Source of the DNA: Ruminococcaceae bacterium UBA2806
GTDB lineage: Bacteria > Bacillota > Clostridia > Oscillospirales > Acutalibacteraceae
Assembly (NCBI GenBank): GCA_002351795.1
Contig: DEHG01000026.1
Location: forward strand, 27,273 to 54,324
Length of the DNA stretch: 27,052 nt
Direction: 5' to 3'
In this document: one piece after another, positions 6,622 to 15,258 of the stretch
How positions within the stretch are numbered: the first letter of the stretch is position 1
Layout of the letters: the number at the start of each line of letters is the position of its first letter
Translations under genes and position numbers: made by a program
The notes under the pieces: model-generated
Seen by the model: the letters and a program-made list of their open reading frames with translations, nothing else
What the model was told of the DNA's origin: nothing
The model's database searches: none

Positions 6622-9540
6622 ATGGTCAGAATAGGTCTTGATGTCGGATCAACCACCGTAAAATGCGTCGTTCTGGACGAACAGAATAAAATAATTTACC
6701 AGACATATGAAAGACATTACTCTCAGATAACGAGTAAAATATCAGAGCTTCTTAAAACAATAAAAACAAAGATACCGGCAGGTCAGCAGGCTGTTATTGC
6801 CCTTTCAGGATCTGCGGGCATGGGCGTTGCGGACGCCTGCGGAATAGATTTCATCCAGGAGGTATATGCAACAAGAGTTGCGGCAAATACCTTTATTCCC
6901 GGAACGGATGTAGTTATCGAGCTTGGCGGCGAGGATGCGAAAATACTTTTCCTTTCCGGCGGAATGGAAGTCCGTATGAACGGTTCATGTGCGGGCGGTA
7001 CGGGCGCATTTATCGACCAGATGGCTACACTTCTTAATGTGCCCATTGAAAACCTCAATGAACTTGCCGAAAAGCATGAAAAAACATATACAATTGCCTC
7101 CCGCTGCGGCGTATTTGCAAAAACGGATATCCAGCCCCTCCTCAATCAGGGCGCAAGAAAAGAGGACGTTGCCGCAAGTATATTTATGGCAGTTGTGAAT
7201 CAGACTATAGCCGGTCTTGCACAGGGCAGAGAAATAAAGGGAAAGATCGTTTACCTCGGCGGCCCGCTTACATTTATCCCGCAGCTCAGACTTGGCTTTG
7301 ACAAGGCGCTTAAAACGACCGGTATCTGTCCGGAAAACTCGCTTTACTATGTATCACTCGGTGCAGCACTTTGCGCCGATAAATCAATAGATTTTGAACA
7401 GGCAGAGGAAAAAATAGAAAAATACAAGGGTACCGGCAATTTTGCGTTCAACAAGCCGCTTTTCAATAATGAACAGGAGCTGAAAGATTTCCGTGAAAGA
7501 CACGCTAAGGCTAAGGTCGAAAAGGGCAGGCTTGAGGGCTATAAGGGTAAAGCCTTTATCGGCATAGACGCAGGTTCGACTACGGTAAAGGGTGTAGTTA
7601 CCGATGACAAAGGCACTCTGCTTTACTCCGAATATATGTCCAACAGCGGAAACCCTGTTCCCATTGTCAAGAAATTCCTTGAAAACATTTACGATAAATG
7701 CCCCGGAATACGCATTGCAGGCTCCGCAGTAACAGGATACGGCGAGGAAATAATCAAAAATGCATTCGGCGTTGATTTCGGCGTTGTTGAGACGATCGCC
7801 CATATGACAGCGGCACAGAAATTCATGCCCGATGTTGAATTCATTATTGATATCGGCGGTCAGGATATCAAATGCTTTAAAATCAGAAACGGCACAATAG
7901 ACAATATCTTCCTTAATGAAGCCTGCTCCTCAGGCTGCGGTTCTTTTCTGCAGACCTTTGCGAATGCGCTGGGCTACAGTGCCGAGGAATTTTCGCAGAT
8001 AGGTCTGCTGGCAAAACAGCCCGTTGATCTCGGTTCAAGATGCACCGTATTCATGAATTCATCGGTCAAGCAGGCTCAGAAAGACGGCGCAACAATAGAG
8101 GATATTTCCTCGGGGCTTTGTCTGAGCGTTGTCAAGAATGCGCTTTATAAAGTTATCCGTGTTTCAAGCCCGAGAGAGCTTGGACGAAAGATAGTCGTAC
8201 AGGGCGGCACATTCCTCAACGACGCTGTACTTCGTGCATTCGAGCAGGAAATGGGCGTGGATGTTATAAGACCCGATATATCCGGTCTTATGGGCGCATA
8301 CGGCGCTGCGCTTTATGCAAAAAGCAAGGTAACAAAAAGCTATAAATCAACACTGCTTGATATAAAGCAGCTTGAAGCCTTTGAACATACCATTAAGGCT
8401 ATAAACTGCGGCGGCTGCAGCAACAACTGCCGTCTTACCATAAACACTTTCAGCGGCGGCAGAAAATTCATTGCCGGAAACCGCTGTGAACGTCCTGTCA
8501 CCAAAAAATCACCTGATGACAGCATGAACATATACCAGTACAAGCTCAGCCTTCTGAAAGAATATAAGGGCAAGGAAGGCGCAAAGCGTGGAAAGATAGG
8601 CATACCCCTCGGACTGAATATGCTGGAGCTTCTTCCGTTCTGGCATACCTTCCTTACAAAGCTTGATTTTGAGGTGGTCGTATCCCCCTTCTCAAACAGA
8701 AAGCTGTATCTCCATGGTCAGCAGACCATTCCTTCGGATACTGTTTGCTTCCCCGCAAAGCTAATCCACGGTCATGTACAGTGGCTGCTTGATAATGATA
8801 TAAAACAGATATTCTATCCGTGTATGTCCTATAACTTTGACGAGCATTTAGGCGACAACCATTACAACTGTCCTGTCGTTGCATATTACCCGGAGGTAAT
8901 TCATGCAAATGTAAGGGAAATACAGAATATAAAGTTTTTCCATGAATTTGTCGGCATACACAGACCCAAGGATTTCCCCAAAAAGATACACGCAGAGCTT
9001 CTGAAATATTTCGGAGATATCTCGCTCAGAGAAGTAAAAGAGGCTTCAAAGGCTGCATATGCGGAATATGAAAGCTATATGAAAAAGATCCGTGAAAAGG
9101 GAAATGAGATCATTGAAAAAGCAAGGAAAGAAGGCAGGACAATAATCGTTCTTGCGGGCCGTCCCTATCATGTTGATCCCGAAATAAACCACGGAATTGA
9201 CAAGCTTATAACAAGCTTCAATGTTGCCCTTGTATCCGAGGATATAGTCAGCAATAAGGAAGCTAAAAAAGTAAAGACCAGTGTTCTCAACCAATGGACA
9301 TACCATTCAAGAATGTATGCCGCTGCGGAATATGTCAGCCACTTCAAGGATATGGAGCTTGTACAGCTTGTATCATTCGGCTGCGGCGTTGACGCTATTA
9401 CAACAGATGAGGTAAGATCTATCCTTGAACGTCACGGAAAGATATATACCCAGCTGAAAATTGACGAGATAACAAATCTCGGCGCTGTAAAGATACGTCT
9501 GCGCAGTCTCCTTGCAGCAACAGAAGCAGGTAAAGCATAA
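6622..9540 (+). CDS. Tandem-domain 2-hydroxyacyl-CoA dehydratase activase (BadF/BadG/BcrA/BcrD plus DUF2229)
   Basis: This 972-residue protein carries two actin/hexokinase-fold activase domains in one chain. The first starts IGLDVGSTTVK and has C123 (GSCAGGTGAF) and C162 (SRCGVF). The second starts IGIDAGSTTVK near 313 and has C435/C439 (EACSSGCGSF) and C474 (SRCTVF). In HgdC the matching cysteines hold a [4Fe-4S] cluster between two subunits, and ATP use drives an electron onto the dehydratase. Here both half-sites lie in one polypeptide. A Cys-rich insert (C596, C599, C603, C622) and a DUF2229-type region (about 640-960, with AGRPYH) follow. MVRIGLDVG is the natural family start. GGAAGGA lies 13 bases upstream, a wide spacing, while AAGAGG lies too close. 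The gene heads a four-gene operon. The physiological substrate of this family is not established. Confidence 0.9.
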   Translation: MVRIGLDVGSTTVKCVVLDEQNKIIYQTYERHYSQITSKISELLKTIKTKIPAGQQAVIALSGSAGMGVADACGIDFIQEVYATRVAANTFIPGTDVVIELGGEDAKILFLSGGMEVRMNGSCAGGTGAFIDQMATLLNVPIENLNELAEKHEKTYTIASRCGVFAKTDIQPLLNQGARKEDVAASIFMAVVNQTIAGLAQGREIKGKIVYLGGPLTFIPQLRLGFDKALKTTGICPENSLYYVSLGAALCADKSIDFEQAEEKIEKYKGTGNFAFNKPLFNNEQELKDFRERHAKAKVEKGRLEGYKGKAFIGIDAGSTTVKGVVTDDKGTLLYSEYMSNSGNPVPIVKKFLENIYDKCPGIRIAGSAVTGYGEEIIKNAFGVDFGVVETIAHMTAAQKFMPDVEFIIDIGGQDIKCFKIRNGTIDNIFLNEACSSGCGSFLQTFANALGYSAEEFSQIGLLAKQPVDLGSRCTVFMNSSVKQAQKDGATIEDISSGLCLSVVKNALYKVIRVSSPRELGRKIVVQGGTFLNDAVLRAFEQEMGVDVIRPDISGLMGAYGAALYAKSKVTKSYKSTLLDIKQLEAFEHTIKAINCGGCSNNCRLTINTFSGGRKFIAGNRCERPVTKKSPDDSMNIYQYKLSLLKEYKGKEGAKRGKIGIPLGLNMLELLPFWHTFLTKLDFEVVVSPFSNRKLYLHGQQTIPSDTVCFPAKLIHGHVQWLLDNDIKQIFYPCMSYNFDEHLGDNHYNCPVVAYYPEVIHANVREIQNIKFFHEFVGIHRPKDFPKKIHAELLKYFGDISLREVKEASKAAYAEYESYMKKIREKGNEIIEKARKEGRTIIVLAGRPYHVDPEINHGIDKLITSFNVALVSEDIVSNKEAKKVKTSVLNQWTYHSRMYAAAEYVSHFKDMELVQLVSFGCGVDAITTDEVRSILERHGKIYTQLKIDEITNLGAVKIRLRSLLAATEAGKA

Positions 9541-9564
9541 AGAAAAAAGGTGAAGATCAATACT

Positions 9565-10842
9565 ATGGCAAAATTAGTTTATGATAAAACTGGACGACTG
9601 ATATTTACCAAGGAAATGAAAAAAGAGAATTATACCATTCTCATACCTATGATGGCAAAAATTCATTTCAGCATAATGAAAAACGTATTTATCCACTTTG
9701 GATATAATGCCGTACTTCTCGAAAACGAAGGTCCTGAGATCGCACAGGTGGGGCTTAAATATGTCCATAACGACACCTGCTATCCTGCTCTTCTTGTTAT
9801 CGGTCAGCTCATCCATGCGCTGCAAAGCGGTCAGTATGACACCAATAAGACTGCGCTTATGATAACCCAGACAGGCGGCGGCTGCCGTGCGTCAAACTAT
9901 ATACACCTTCTGAGAAAAGCCCTTGTAAAAGCAGGCTTTGAAAATGTCCCCGTTATTTCCCTTAACCTTTCGGGTCTTGAGAAAAACAGCGGTTTCAGCT
10001 TTACCATACCAATGATAAGGCGTATAGCGTCAGGTCTTATATACGGCGATATGATAATGGCGCTTGACAATCAGACAAAGCCCTATGAGGATAACAAGGG
10101 CGAAAGTCAGGCGCTTGTAGATAAATGGGTAGATAAGCTTGCTGATATCATGGCTGACGGTCACGGCTTCACAAAAAAGGAAATAGCTGAAAACCTTGAC
10201 AGCATTGCAAGTGATTTTTCAAAGATCAAGGTCACCAAAGTGCCTAAAGTAAAAGTCGGAGTTGTCGGTGAAATATATGTCAAATACTCAGGTCTTGGAA
10301 ACAACAATCTTGAACAGTTCCTATACGAACAGGACTGTGAGGTAAATCTTCCAGGCATACTCAGCTTTGCGCTTTTCAAGACTGATAACCGCATGGAGGA
10401 TATAAAGCTGTACGGCGGCAGCAGGGCAAAATTCATCGTTGTAAAGAAATTCTTCGATTATCTGACAGGTCTTGAGGAGCTTATTATAAACAGTCAGAAA
10501 AAATACGGCTTCCGTCCAAACGGCACATATGCCCATACAAAGGAGCTTGTAAAGGGCATGGTAGGCTACGGCAGCAAAATGGGCGAAGGCTGGCTTCTTA
10601 CAGGCGAAATGCTGGAGCTTATTGAAACAGGCTTTGAAAATATCGTATGCACCCAGCCCTTTGGATGTCTGCCCAACCATATAAACGGAAAGGGTATGAT
10701 ACGCCCGATAAAAATGCTCGATCAGCGGGCAAATATCGTCGCCATTGACTATGATCCGGGCGCACCTAAGGTAAACCAGGAAAATCGTATAAAGCTTATG
10801 CTCGCTGTTGCCCGTGAGCAGATGAACAAAAGCAGTTCATAA
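9565..10842 (+). CDS. 2-hydroxyacyl-CoA dehydratase-like partner of the activase
   Basis: This 425-residue protein corresponds to the C-terminal part of the roughly 1400-residue single-chain activase/dehydratase proteins found in many Clostridia, here encoded separately. Visible features are the N-terminal MAKLVYDKTGRLIFTKEMKK, the conserved HNDTCYPA block, MITQTGGGCRASNY, and a C-terminal CTQPFGCLPNH block followed by DYDPGAPKVNQENR. The conserved cysteines in the DTC, GGGC and FGC contexts are plausible iron-sulfur ligands. The ATG at 9565 is preferred because homologues begin there and AAAAAAGG lies upstream. A GTG at 9550 is possible but overlaps the ribosome-binding site. Only 24 bases separate it from the activase gene, so the two are almost certainly co-transcribed and act together. 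Confidence 0.85.
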   Translation: MAKLVYDKTGRLIFTKEMKKENYTILIPMMAKIHFSIMKNVFIHFGYNAVLLENEGPEIAQVGLKYVHNDTCYPALLVIGQLIHALQSGQYDTNKTALMITQTGGGCRASNYIHLLRKALVKAGFENVPVISLNLSGLEKNSGFSFTIPMIRRIASGLIYGDMIMALDNQTKPYEDNKGESQALVDKWVDKLADIMADGHGFTKKEIAENLDSIASDFSKIKVTKVPKVKVGVVGEIYVKYSGLGNNNLEQFLYEQDCEVNLPGILSFALFKTDNRMEDIKLYGGSRAKFIVVKKFFDYLTGLEELIINSQKKYGFRPNGTYAHTKELVKGMVGYGSKMGEGWLLTGEMLELIETGFENIVCTQPFGCLPNHINGKGMIRPIKMLDQRANIVAIDYDPGAPKVNQENRIKLMLAVAREQMNKSSS

Positions 10843-10873
10843 TTTCATGTTTACTTTCCGGGGGTTGATCTCA

Positions 10874-12199
10874 ATGAAAAAACTGTACAGAATAATACTT
10901 TGCTCAATTCTGCTTTTTGCCGCCACGATACTTCCGGGTATCACAGCGGCATTAAGCTTATCACCGCTGCTGTACCTTGCGGCAGGCGCTTTATTCCTCT
11001 TTGCAAACATTTCACCAGTACCATTCAGAAAGCTTCCTCTGCGGCTTAAAGCCGAGGAAGGCGGATACTGCCTTCTTGCCTCATTTCTTCTGCTTCTGGT
11101 GCTTGAAAGCGCCTTTGTAATCATCGGAGCGATACAATGGTTCGGGTGGTTCACTTCTCTTTTCTGGCTTAATTTCGCTGTTGTCTTCATTTCCGAGCTT
11201 ATCGTATTCTGGAACGGTATCATCCGTATCTATGTTACTTCCTCCATGCTCGGGACAAACTGGAGAATAATCGGCATACTTTGCGGCATGATACCTATAG
11301 CAAATATCATTGTACTCATGCATATTATACGAATTGCCGCCAGCGAGGTATCAATGGAGGAAAACCGTATCATCACAAATGAAAGCCGCAAGACTCTTTC
11401 CGTCTGCAAAACAAAATATCCGATACTGTTAGTCCACGGCATATTCTTCCGTGACCTTGACAGATTCAATTACTGGGGAAGGATACCCGCCGAGCTTGAA
11501 AAAAACGGCGCTGTAATTTTTTACGGCAATCAGCAGTCTGCAATAGGCGTAAAGGATGCGGGAAAGGAATTGGCGCAAAGGATACAGGAGGTACTTGCGG
11601 AAACCGGCAGTGAGAAGGTTAATATCATAGCCCATTCAAAGGGCGGTCTTGACAGCCGCTATGCTATTTCCTGTCTTGGAATGGATAAATATGTTGCTTC
11701 TCTGACAACAATAAATACACCCCACAGAGGATGTATATTTGCACAGTGGCTTCTGCATCATGCGCCCGAAAAGCTTACAAATGAGATCGCTGATAAATAT
11801 AATAAGGCGTTTCTAAAACTCGGTGACAGCAGGACAGACTTCTTAGGATCTGTCGGAGATCTTACTGCGGAAAGCTGCGAAGCCTTCAATAATGAAGTAA
11901 TTGATTCTCCGCTTGTATATTATCAAAGCACCGGCAGCAAAATAAATACAGCCCTTACAAGCATTTTCCCGCTTAACTTTTCTCACCTTATAGCGCGTTA
12001 TTTTGACGGACCGAATGATGGTCTTGTTGCCGCAGATGCAGCGAAATGGGGGAGCCGTTACATATATCTTGAATCAAGCTGTCCCGACGGCATATCTCAC
12101 GGCGATGTCATTGACCTGATGAGACATGACAAGCCTGATTTTGACGTCCGTGAATTCTATGTGCAGCTTGTAAGCGACCTCAGACAAAGGGGCTTCTGA
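10874..12199 (+). CDS. Membrane-associated alpha/beta-hydrolase (lipase/esterase)
   Basis: The 441-residue protein has about four hydrophobic segments in residues 5-150, then a cytoplasmic or surface hydrolase domain. The hydrolase part starts at PILLVHGIFF (183-192, oxyanion-hole HG) and has the nucleophile elbow AHSKGG with Ser255. A likely acidic residue lies in FDGPNDG (378-383), with His409 in ISHGD. These fit triacylglycerol-lipase/PGAP1-like hydrolases. The ATG at 10874 follows CGGGGG with 9 bases spacing. An ATG at 10847 has no ribosome-binding site and lies only 5 bases after the previous stop codon. It is the third gene of the operon. Substrate is unknown; a lipid or acylated glycan is suggested only by its membrane part and by the sugar transferase gene downstream. 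Confidence 0.85.
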   Translation: MKKLYRIILCSILLFAATILPGITAALSLSPLLYLAAGALFLFANISPVPFRKLPLRLKAEEGGYCLLASFLLLLVLESAFVIIGAIQWFGWFTSLFWLNFAVVFISELIVFWNGIIRIYVTSSMLGTNWRIIGILCGMIPIANIIVLMHIIRIAASEVSMEENRIITNESRKTLSVCKTKYPILLVHGIFFRDLDRFNYWGRIPAELEKNGAVIFYGNQQSAIGVKDAGKELAQRIQEVLAETGSEKVNIIAHSKGGLDSRYAISCLGMDKYVASLTTINTPHRGCIFAQWLLHHAPEKLTNEIADKYNKAFLKLGDSRTDFLGSVGDLTAESCEAFNNEVIDSPLVYYQSTGSKINTALTSIFPLNFSHLIARYFDGPNDGLVAADAAKWGSRYIYLESSCPDGISHGDVIDLMRHDKPDFDVREFYVQLVSDLRQRGF

Positions 12200-12238
12200 T
12201 CCGAAACGTCCAATATACAAATGATCGGAGAGATAGGT

Positions 12239-12919
12239 ATGAAAAAATGGGATGATCTCCCGCAGAAATTTCAGAATAATGCCGTTAAGGAATATTATGA
12301 CATTTTGAAAAAAAGAGGCGCAAGCCTTGTAATAAAACGAATTTTCGATATTATCATTGCTCTGATCATAACGGTGATAGCCCTGCCGTTCATGCTTATT
12401 ATCGCAGTATGGATAAAGCTTGATTCAAAGGGTCCCGTCTTTTTCAGACAGAGACGTGTAACGACCTACGGGCGGATATTCAGAATATTCAAGTTCCGCA
12501 CAATGGTGACTGACGCAGAAAAGCGTGGTACACAGGTCACTGTAAAAGGCGACAGCCGTGTGACAAGGGCAGGACGCTTTCTCCGCAAATGCAGGCTTGA
12601 TGAGTTGCCGCAGCTTTTCAATGTTTTATGCGGCGATATGAGCTTTGTCGGCACACGTCCTGAGGTGGAACGCTATGTTGACAGATATACCGATGAGATG
12701 AATGCCACTCTGCTCATGCCCGCAGGAATCACCTCTCTTGCAAGCATTAAATTCAAGGATGAGGAAAAGCTTCTTGACGGCGCAAACGATCCTGATGAGG
12801 TTTATGTAAACACTGTCCTTCCGCAGAAAATGATCTACAATCTTGAATACATCCGCAAATTCAATTTCTTCTATGACATAAAGCTGATGTTTATGACCTT
12901 CTGGGCTGTGATCCATTAA
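12239..12919 (+). CDS. Undecaprenyl-phosphate sugar phosphotransferase (monotopic phosphoglycosyl transferase)
   Basis: This 226-residue enzyme transfers a sugar-1-phosphate from a nucleotide sugar to undecaprenyl phosphate, the first membrane step of surface glycan synthesis. It has the N-terminal KRIFDIIIAL re-entrant membrane helix (about 38-65), GPVFFRQRRV, FKFRTM, the catalytic Asp-Glu pair in CRLDELPQLFNVL, and GDMSFVGTRPE. The ATG at 12239 follows GGAGAG with normal spacing; ATG 12221 has none. Length is that of the small WcaJ/PglC-type catalytic core without the large WbaP membrane domain. It closes the operon just before a strong terminator. The sugar cannot be predicted, but the CapD-like enzyme at 4419-6338 could supply a modified one. 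Confidence 0.92.
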   Translation: MKKWDDLPQKFQNNAVKEYYDILKKRGASLVIKRIFDIIIALIITVIALPFMLIIAVWIKLDSKGPVFFRQRRVTTYGRIFRIFKFRTMVTDAEKRGTQVTVKGDSRVTRAGRFLRKCRLDELPQLFNVLCGDMSFVGTRPEVERYVDRYTDEMNATLLMPAGITSLASIKFKDEEKLLDGANDPDEVYVNTVLPQKMIYNLEYIRKFNFFYDIKLMFMTFWAVIH

Positions 12920-12953
12920 GAGGTCATCATAGTAAAAAAACTATTAATTTAAA

Positions 12954-13010
12954 CAGGGAAACCAAAAGCAGGAACAAATTTCCGTTTTTGGTTTCCCTGC
13001 TTATTTTTTT
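12954..13010 (+). terminator. Rho-independent terminator of the four-gene operon
   Basis: CAGGGAAACCAAAA (12954-12967) pairs perfectly with TTTTGGTTTCCCTG (12986-12999), followed by CTTATTTTTTT. It lies 35 bases after the sugar phosphotransferase stop codon. Confidence 0.9.
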
Positions 13011-13097
13011 AACACAATAGTCACTACATCAATCCGATAGTTTTACATATTATTGCTTTAAATGAATAAATTTTTCTATGATTTTTTAATAATTATG

Positions 13098-13127
13098 TTG
13101 AAATCGCCATATGAAATGTTGTATAAT
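13098..13127 (+). promoter_or_regulatory. Promoter of the EAL-domain gene
   Basis: TTGAAA (13098-13103), an 18-base spacer and TATAAT (13122-13127) form a sigma-A-type promoter. The predicted start near 13134 lies after an upstream in-frame ATG at 13111, which supports the ATG at 13198 as the true start and leaves a leader of about 65 bases. Confidence 0.65.
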
Positions 13128-13197
13128 TAAAGTAGTAAATGCTGGAAATATCTATTCACTATACAATTTATCGTTGCTGCTCAAAGAGGTGATATTT

Positions 13198-15126
13198 ATG
13201 GAAAAATCGTTGTTTTTTGACTACGCTGCCATGGTTATCGAAATTGTTTTACTTGGGTCTATGCTGCTCAAACGAATGACAAACGGAAAGCTCAACCGTG
13301 CATTCATTTTAATGGTTTCTGCCGCCCTGCTGACTGACACAATGGATATTCTTGCCGTATCATATGACAGATCGCCGGGGCTGTTCATTACTGAAAAAAT
13401 GATATTCCACACATTGTATCTGCTGATGAGGGCGTTCACCTCATTTTTCTGCCTTAGCTATTTCATAATGATAACAGATACATGGTTCAAAGCATTAAAA
13501 AACACATTTAACAAGCTGAAGATATTCCTTCCTATCACGATCGCTGCAATTGCTATGACAGTCAATCTGTTTACACATCACACTTTCTATATAAGTGCAA
13601 CGGGAGAATATGTACGAGGCCCGATGTTTTTCATGCTGTATATCGTCAACGGATATTATGCTGCTTATGCATTCTTGAAGATATTCAATAACCGTAAAAT
13701 GCTTGGTTCTCTTAAAGTGCTTTCGATCTATTTCGGTTCCTTCATGATGATGTGTGCAGCTGCTATACAGTTTTTCATTCCGAATATTCTTATAGATATG
13801 TTTGCCAATGCAACAGGTCTGTTATTCCTTTTCATAATGATACAGCGCCCCGAGGAAATAACCGACAGCGAAACAGGCCTTTTAAAAATGTCCGCCTATG
13901 ACCATGATATAGTTATGAGCTTCAATAACAAAAAGCCTGAAACAATTATCATGATACAGATAACAAATTTCACGGTACTTCGTGATATGCTCGGATACAG
14001 AAATACTGTCTGTATTAAAAAAATTGTTGCCGATAATATCCTGCAAACTCTGAAGAAAAATAAAGTGCACGGCGATGTTTACTATACTGACTCCGGCAAC
14101 TACAGAATAAAGCTTGAAGGCAAGCAGGCAAGCCATGCTGATCTTGTAGCGGAGATCATAAACGATCAATATAAGCATCCTTTAAAATACAATGAGCTTC
14201 ATCTGAACCTTATTGTCTGTGTATGCATAGCAAAAATACCTGATGATATCGATAACCATAAAGCTCTGATCGCACTCGGCAGTGATCTGAAAAACAATTA
14301 TACCGGAAATGTTCTTTATGCGTCAGCAATTAATAACAGAAACAAATACAATGTCATGCGTGATATTGACGGTATACTCGAAAACGCAATAGCTAACGAT
14401 CAGTTTGAGGTATATTATCAGCCAATATATTCTATAAAAGAAAAACGTTTCAATTCTGCGGAAGCTCTTATCCGTTTGCATACAGAAAAATACGGATTTA
14501 TTTCTCCGGAGCTGTTTATCCCTGTTGCCGAAAAAAGCGGCAGCATACACAAGATAGGGCAGATCGTTATGGAGCAGGTATGTGAATTCATAGGAAGTAC
14601 AGAATATGCACAGCTCGATCTGGATTATATCGAGATCAATCTTTCACCCGCACAGTGCATGGAAAACGATCTTGCAAAGAATATGATTGACATTATGGAT
14701 AAAAACCATGTTCAGCCGGAGCAGGTAAACCTTGAGATAACAGAATCCGCATCCGGCGAATTGCAGAACTCTGTAATGGATAATATTACCGCACTGCATA
14801 ATGCAGGAATAAACTTCTCGCTTGACGACTTTGGAACAGGCTATTCAAATATGACAAGAATTGCCGCACTGCCTTTCCGCATTATCAAGCTTGATAAAAC
14901 CTTTACCAAAATTGATGATAACCCGAATCTTATCATTGTTCTTGAAAATGTCATTAAAATGATAAAGGCGCTGAATATGAAGGTTGTCGTTGAGGGTATC
15001 GAAACAAAGGAGCTTGTGGATATTTTCTCAGACATGGACTGCGAATACATTCAAGGCTATTATTACTCAAAGCCTCTTCCAAAAAAGGAATTCATCAAAT
15101 TTATTCTTTCACAAAAAGCCGGATAA
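13198..15126 (+). CDS. Membrane degenerate-GGDEF/EAL protein, probable c-di-GMP phosphodiesterase
   Basis: The 642-residue protein has about seven membrane segments in residues 8-225 that could form a sensor. A GGDEF-like domain follows in which the signature position reads DSGNYR, so diguanylate cyclase activity is unlikely. The C-terminal EAL domain (about 385-642) keeps all key motifs: EALIR, the Asn in NLSPAQ, the Glu in LEITES, DDFGTG, the Lys in IKLDK, EGIET and QGYYYSKPL. It should therefore be able to hydrolyse c-di-GMP, with the degenerate domain perhaps binding GTP as a regulator. The ATG at 13198 follows GAGGTGAT. The gene is single with its own promoter. Neighbouring envelope genes make control of polysaccharide or pili a reasonable but unproven idea. 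Confidence 0.9.
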   Translation: MEKSLFFDYAAMVIEIVLLGSMLLKRMTNGKLNRAFILMVSAALLTDTMDILAVSYDRSPGLFITEKMIFHTLYLLMRAFTSFFCLSYFIMITDTWFKALKNTFNKLKIFLPITIAAIAMTVNLFTHHTFYISATGEYVRGPMFFMLYIVNGYYAAYAFLKIFNNRKMLGSLKVLSIYFGSFMMMCAAAIQFFIPNILIDMFANATGLLFLFIMIQRPEEITDSETGLLKMSAYDHDIVMSFNNKKPETIIMIQITNFTVLRDMLGYRNTVCIKKIVADNILQTLKKNKVHGDVYYTDSGNYRIKLEGKQASHADLVAEIINDQYKHPLKYNELHLNLIVCVCIAKIPDDIDNHKALIALGSDLKNNYTGNVLYASAINNRNKYNVMRDIDGILENAIANDQFEVYYQPIYSIKEKRFNSAEALIRLHTEKYGFISPELFIPVAEKSGSIHKIGQIVMEQVCEFIGSTEYAQLDLDYIEINLSPAQCMENDLAKNMIDIMDKNHVQPEQVNLEITESASGELQNSVMDNITALHNAGINFSLDDFGTGYSNMTRIAALPFRIIKLDKTFTKIDDNPNLIIVLENVIKMIKALNMKVVVEGIETKELVDIFSDMDCEYIQGYYYSKPLPKKEFIKFILSQKAG

Positions 15127-15211
15127 AATTTAGTATTTATGAAATGTGACAAAAGAGCTCCCTGCGGCGTTATTCATTCAGTGTTTACAGATAATTTTTT
15201 GTATTATCTAC

Positions 15212-15240
15212 TTGAATTTATTTGATAATAGCATTATAAT
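15212..15240 (+). promoter_or_regulatory. Promoter of the Rpn-type nuclease gene
   Basis: TTGAAT (15212-15217), a 17-base spacer and TATAAT (15235-15240) precede AGGAGA at 15248-15253. The predicted start point near 15247 leaves almost no leader before the ribosome-binding site. Confidence 0.65.
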
Positions 15241-15258
15241 ATCTTTCAGGAGAACAAA

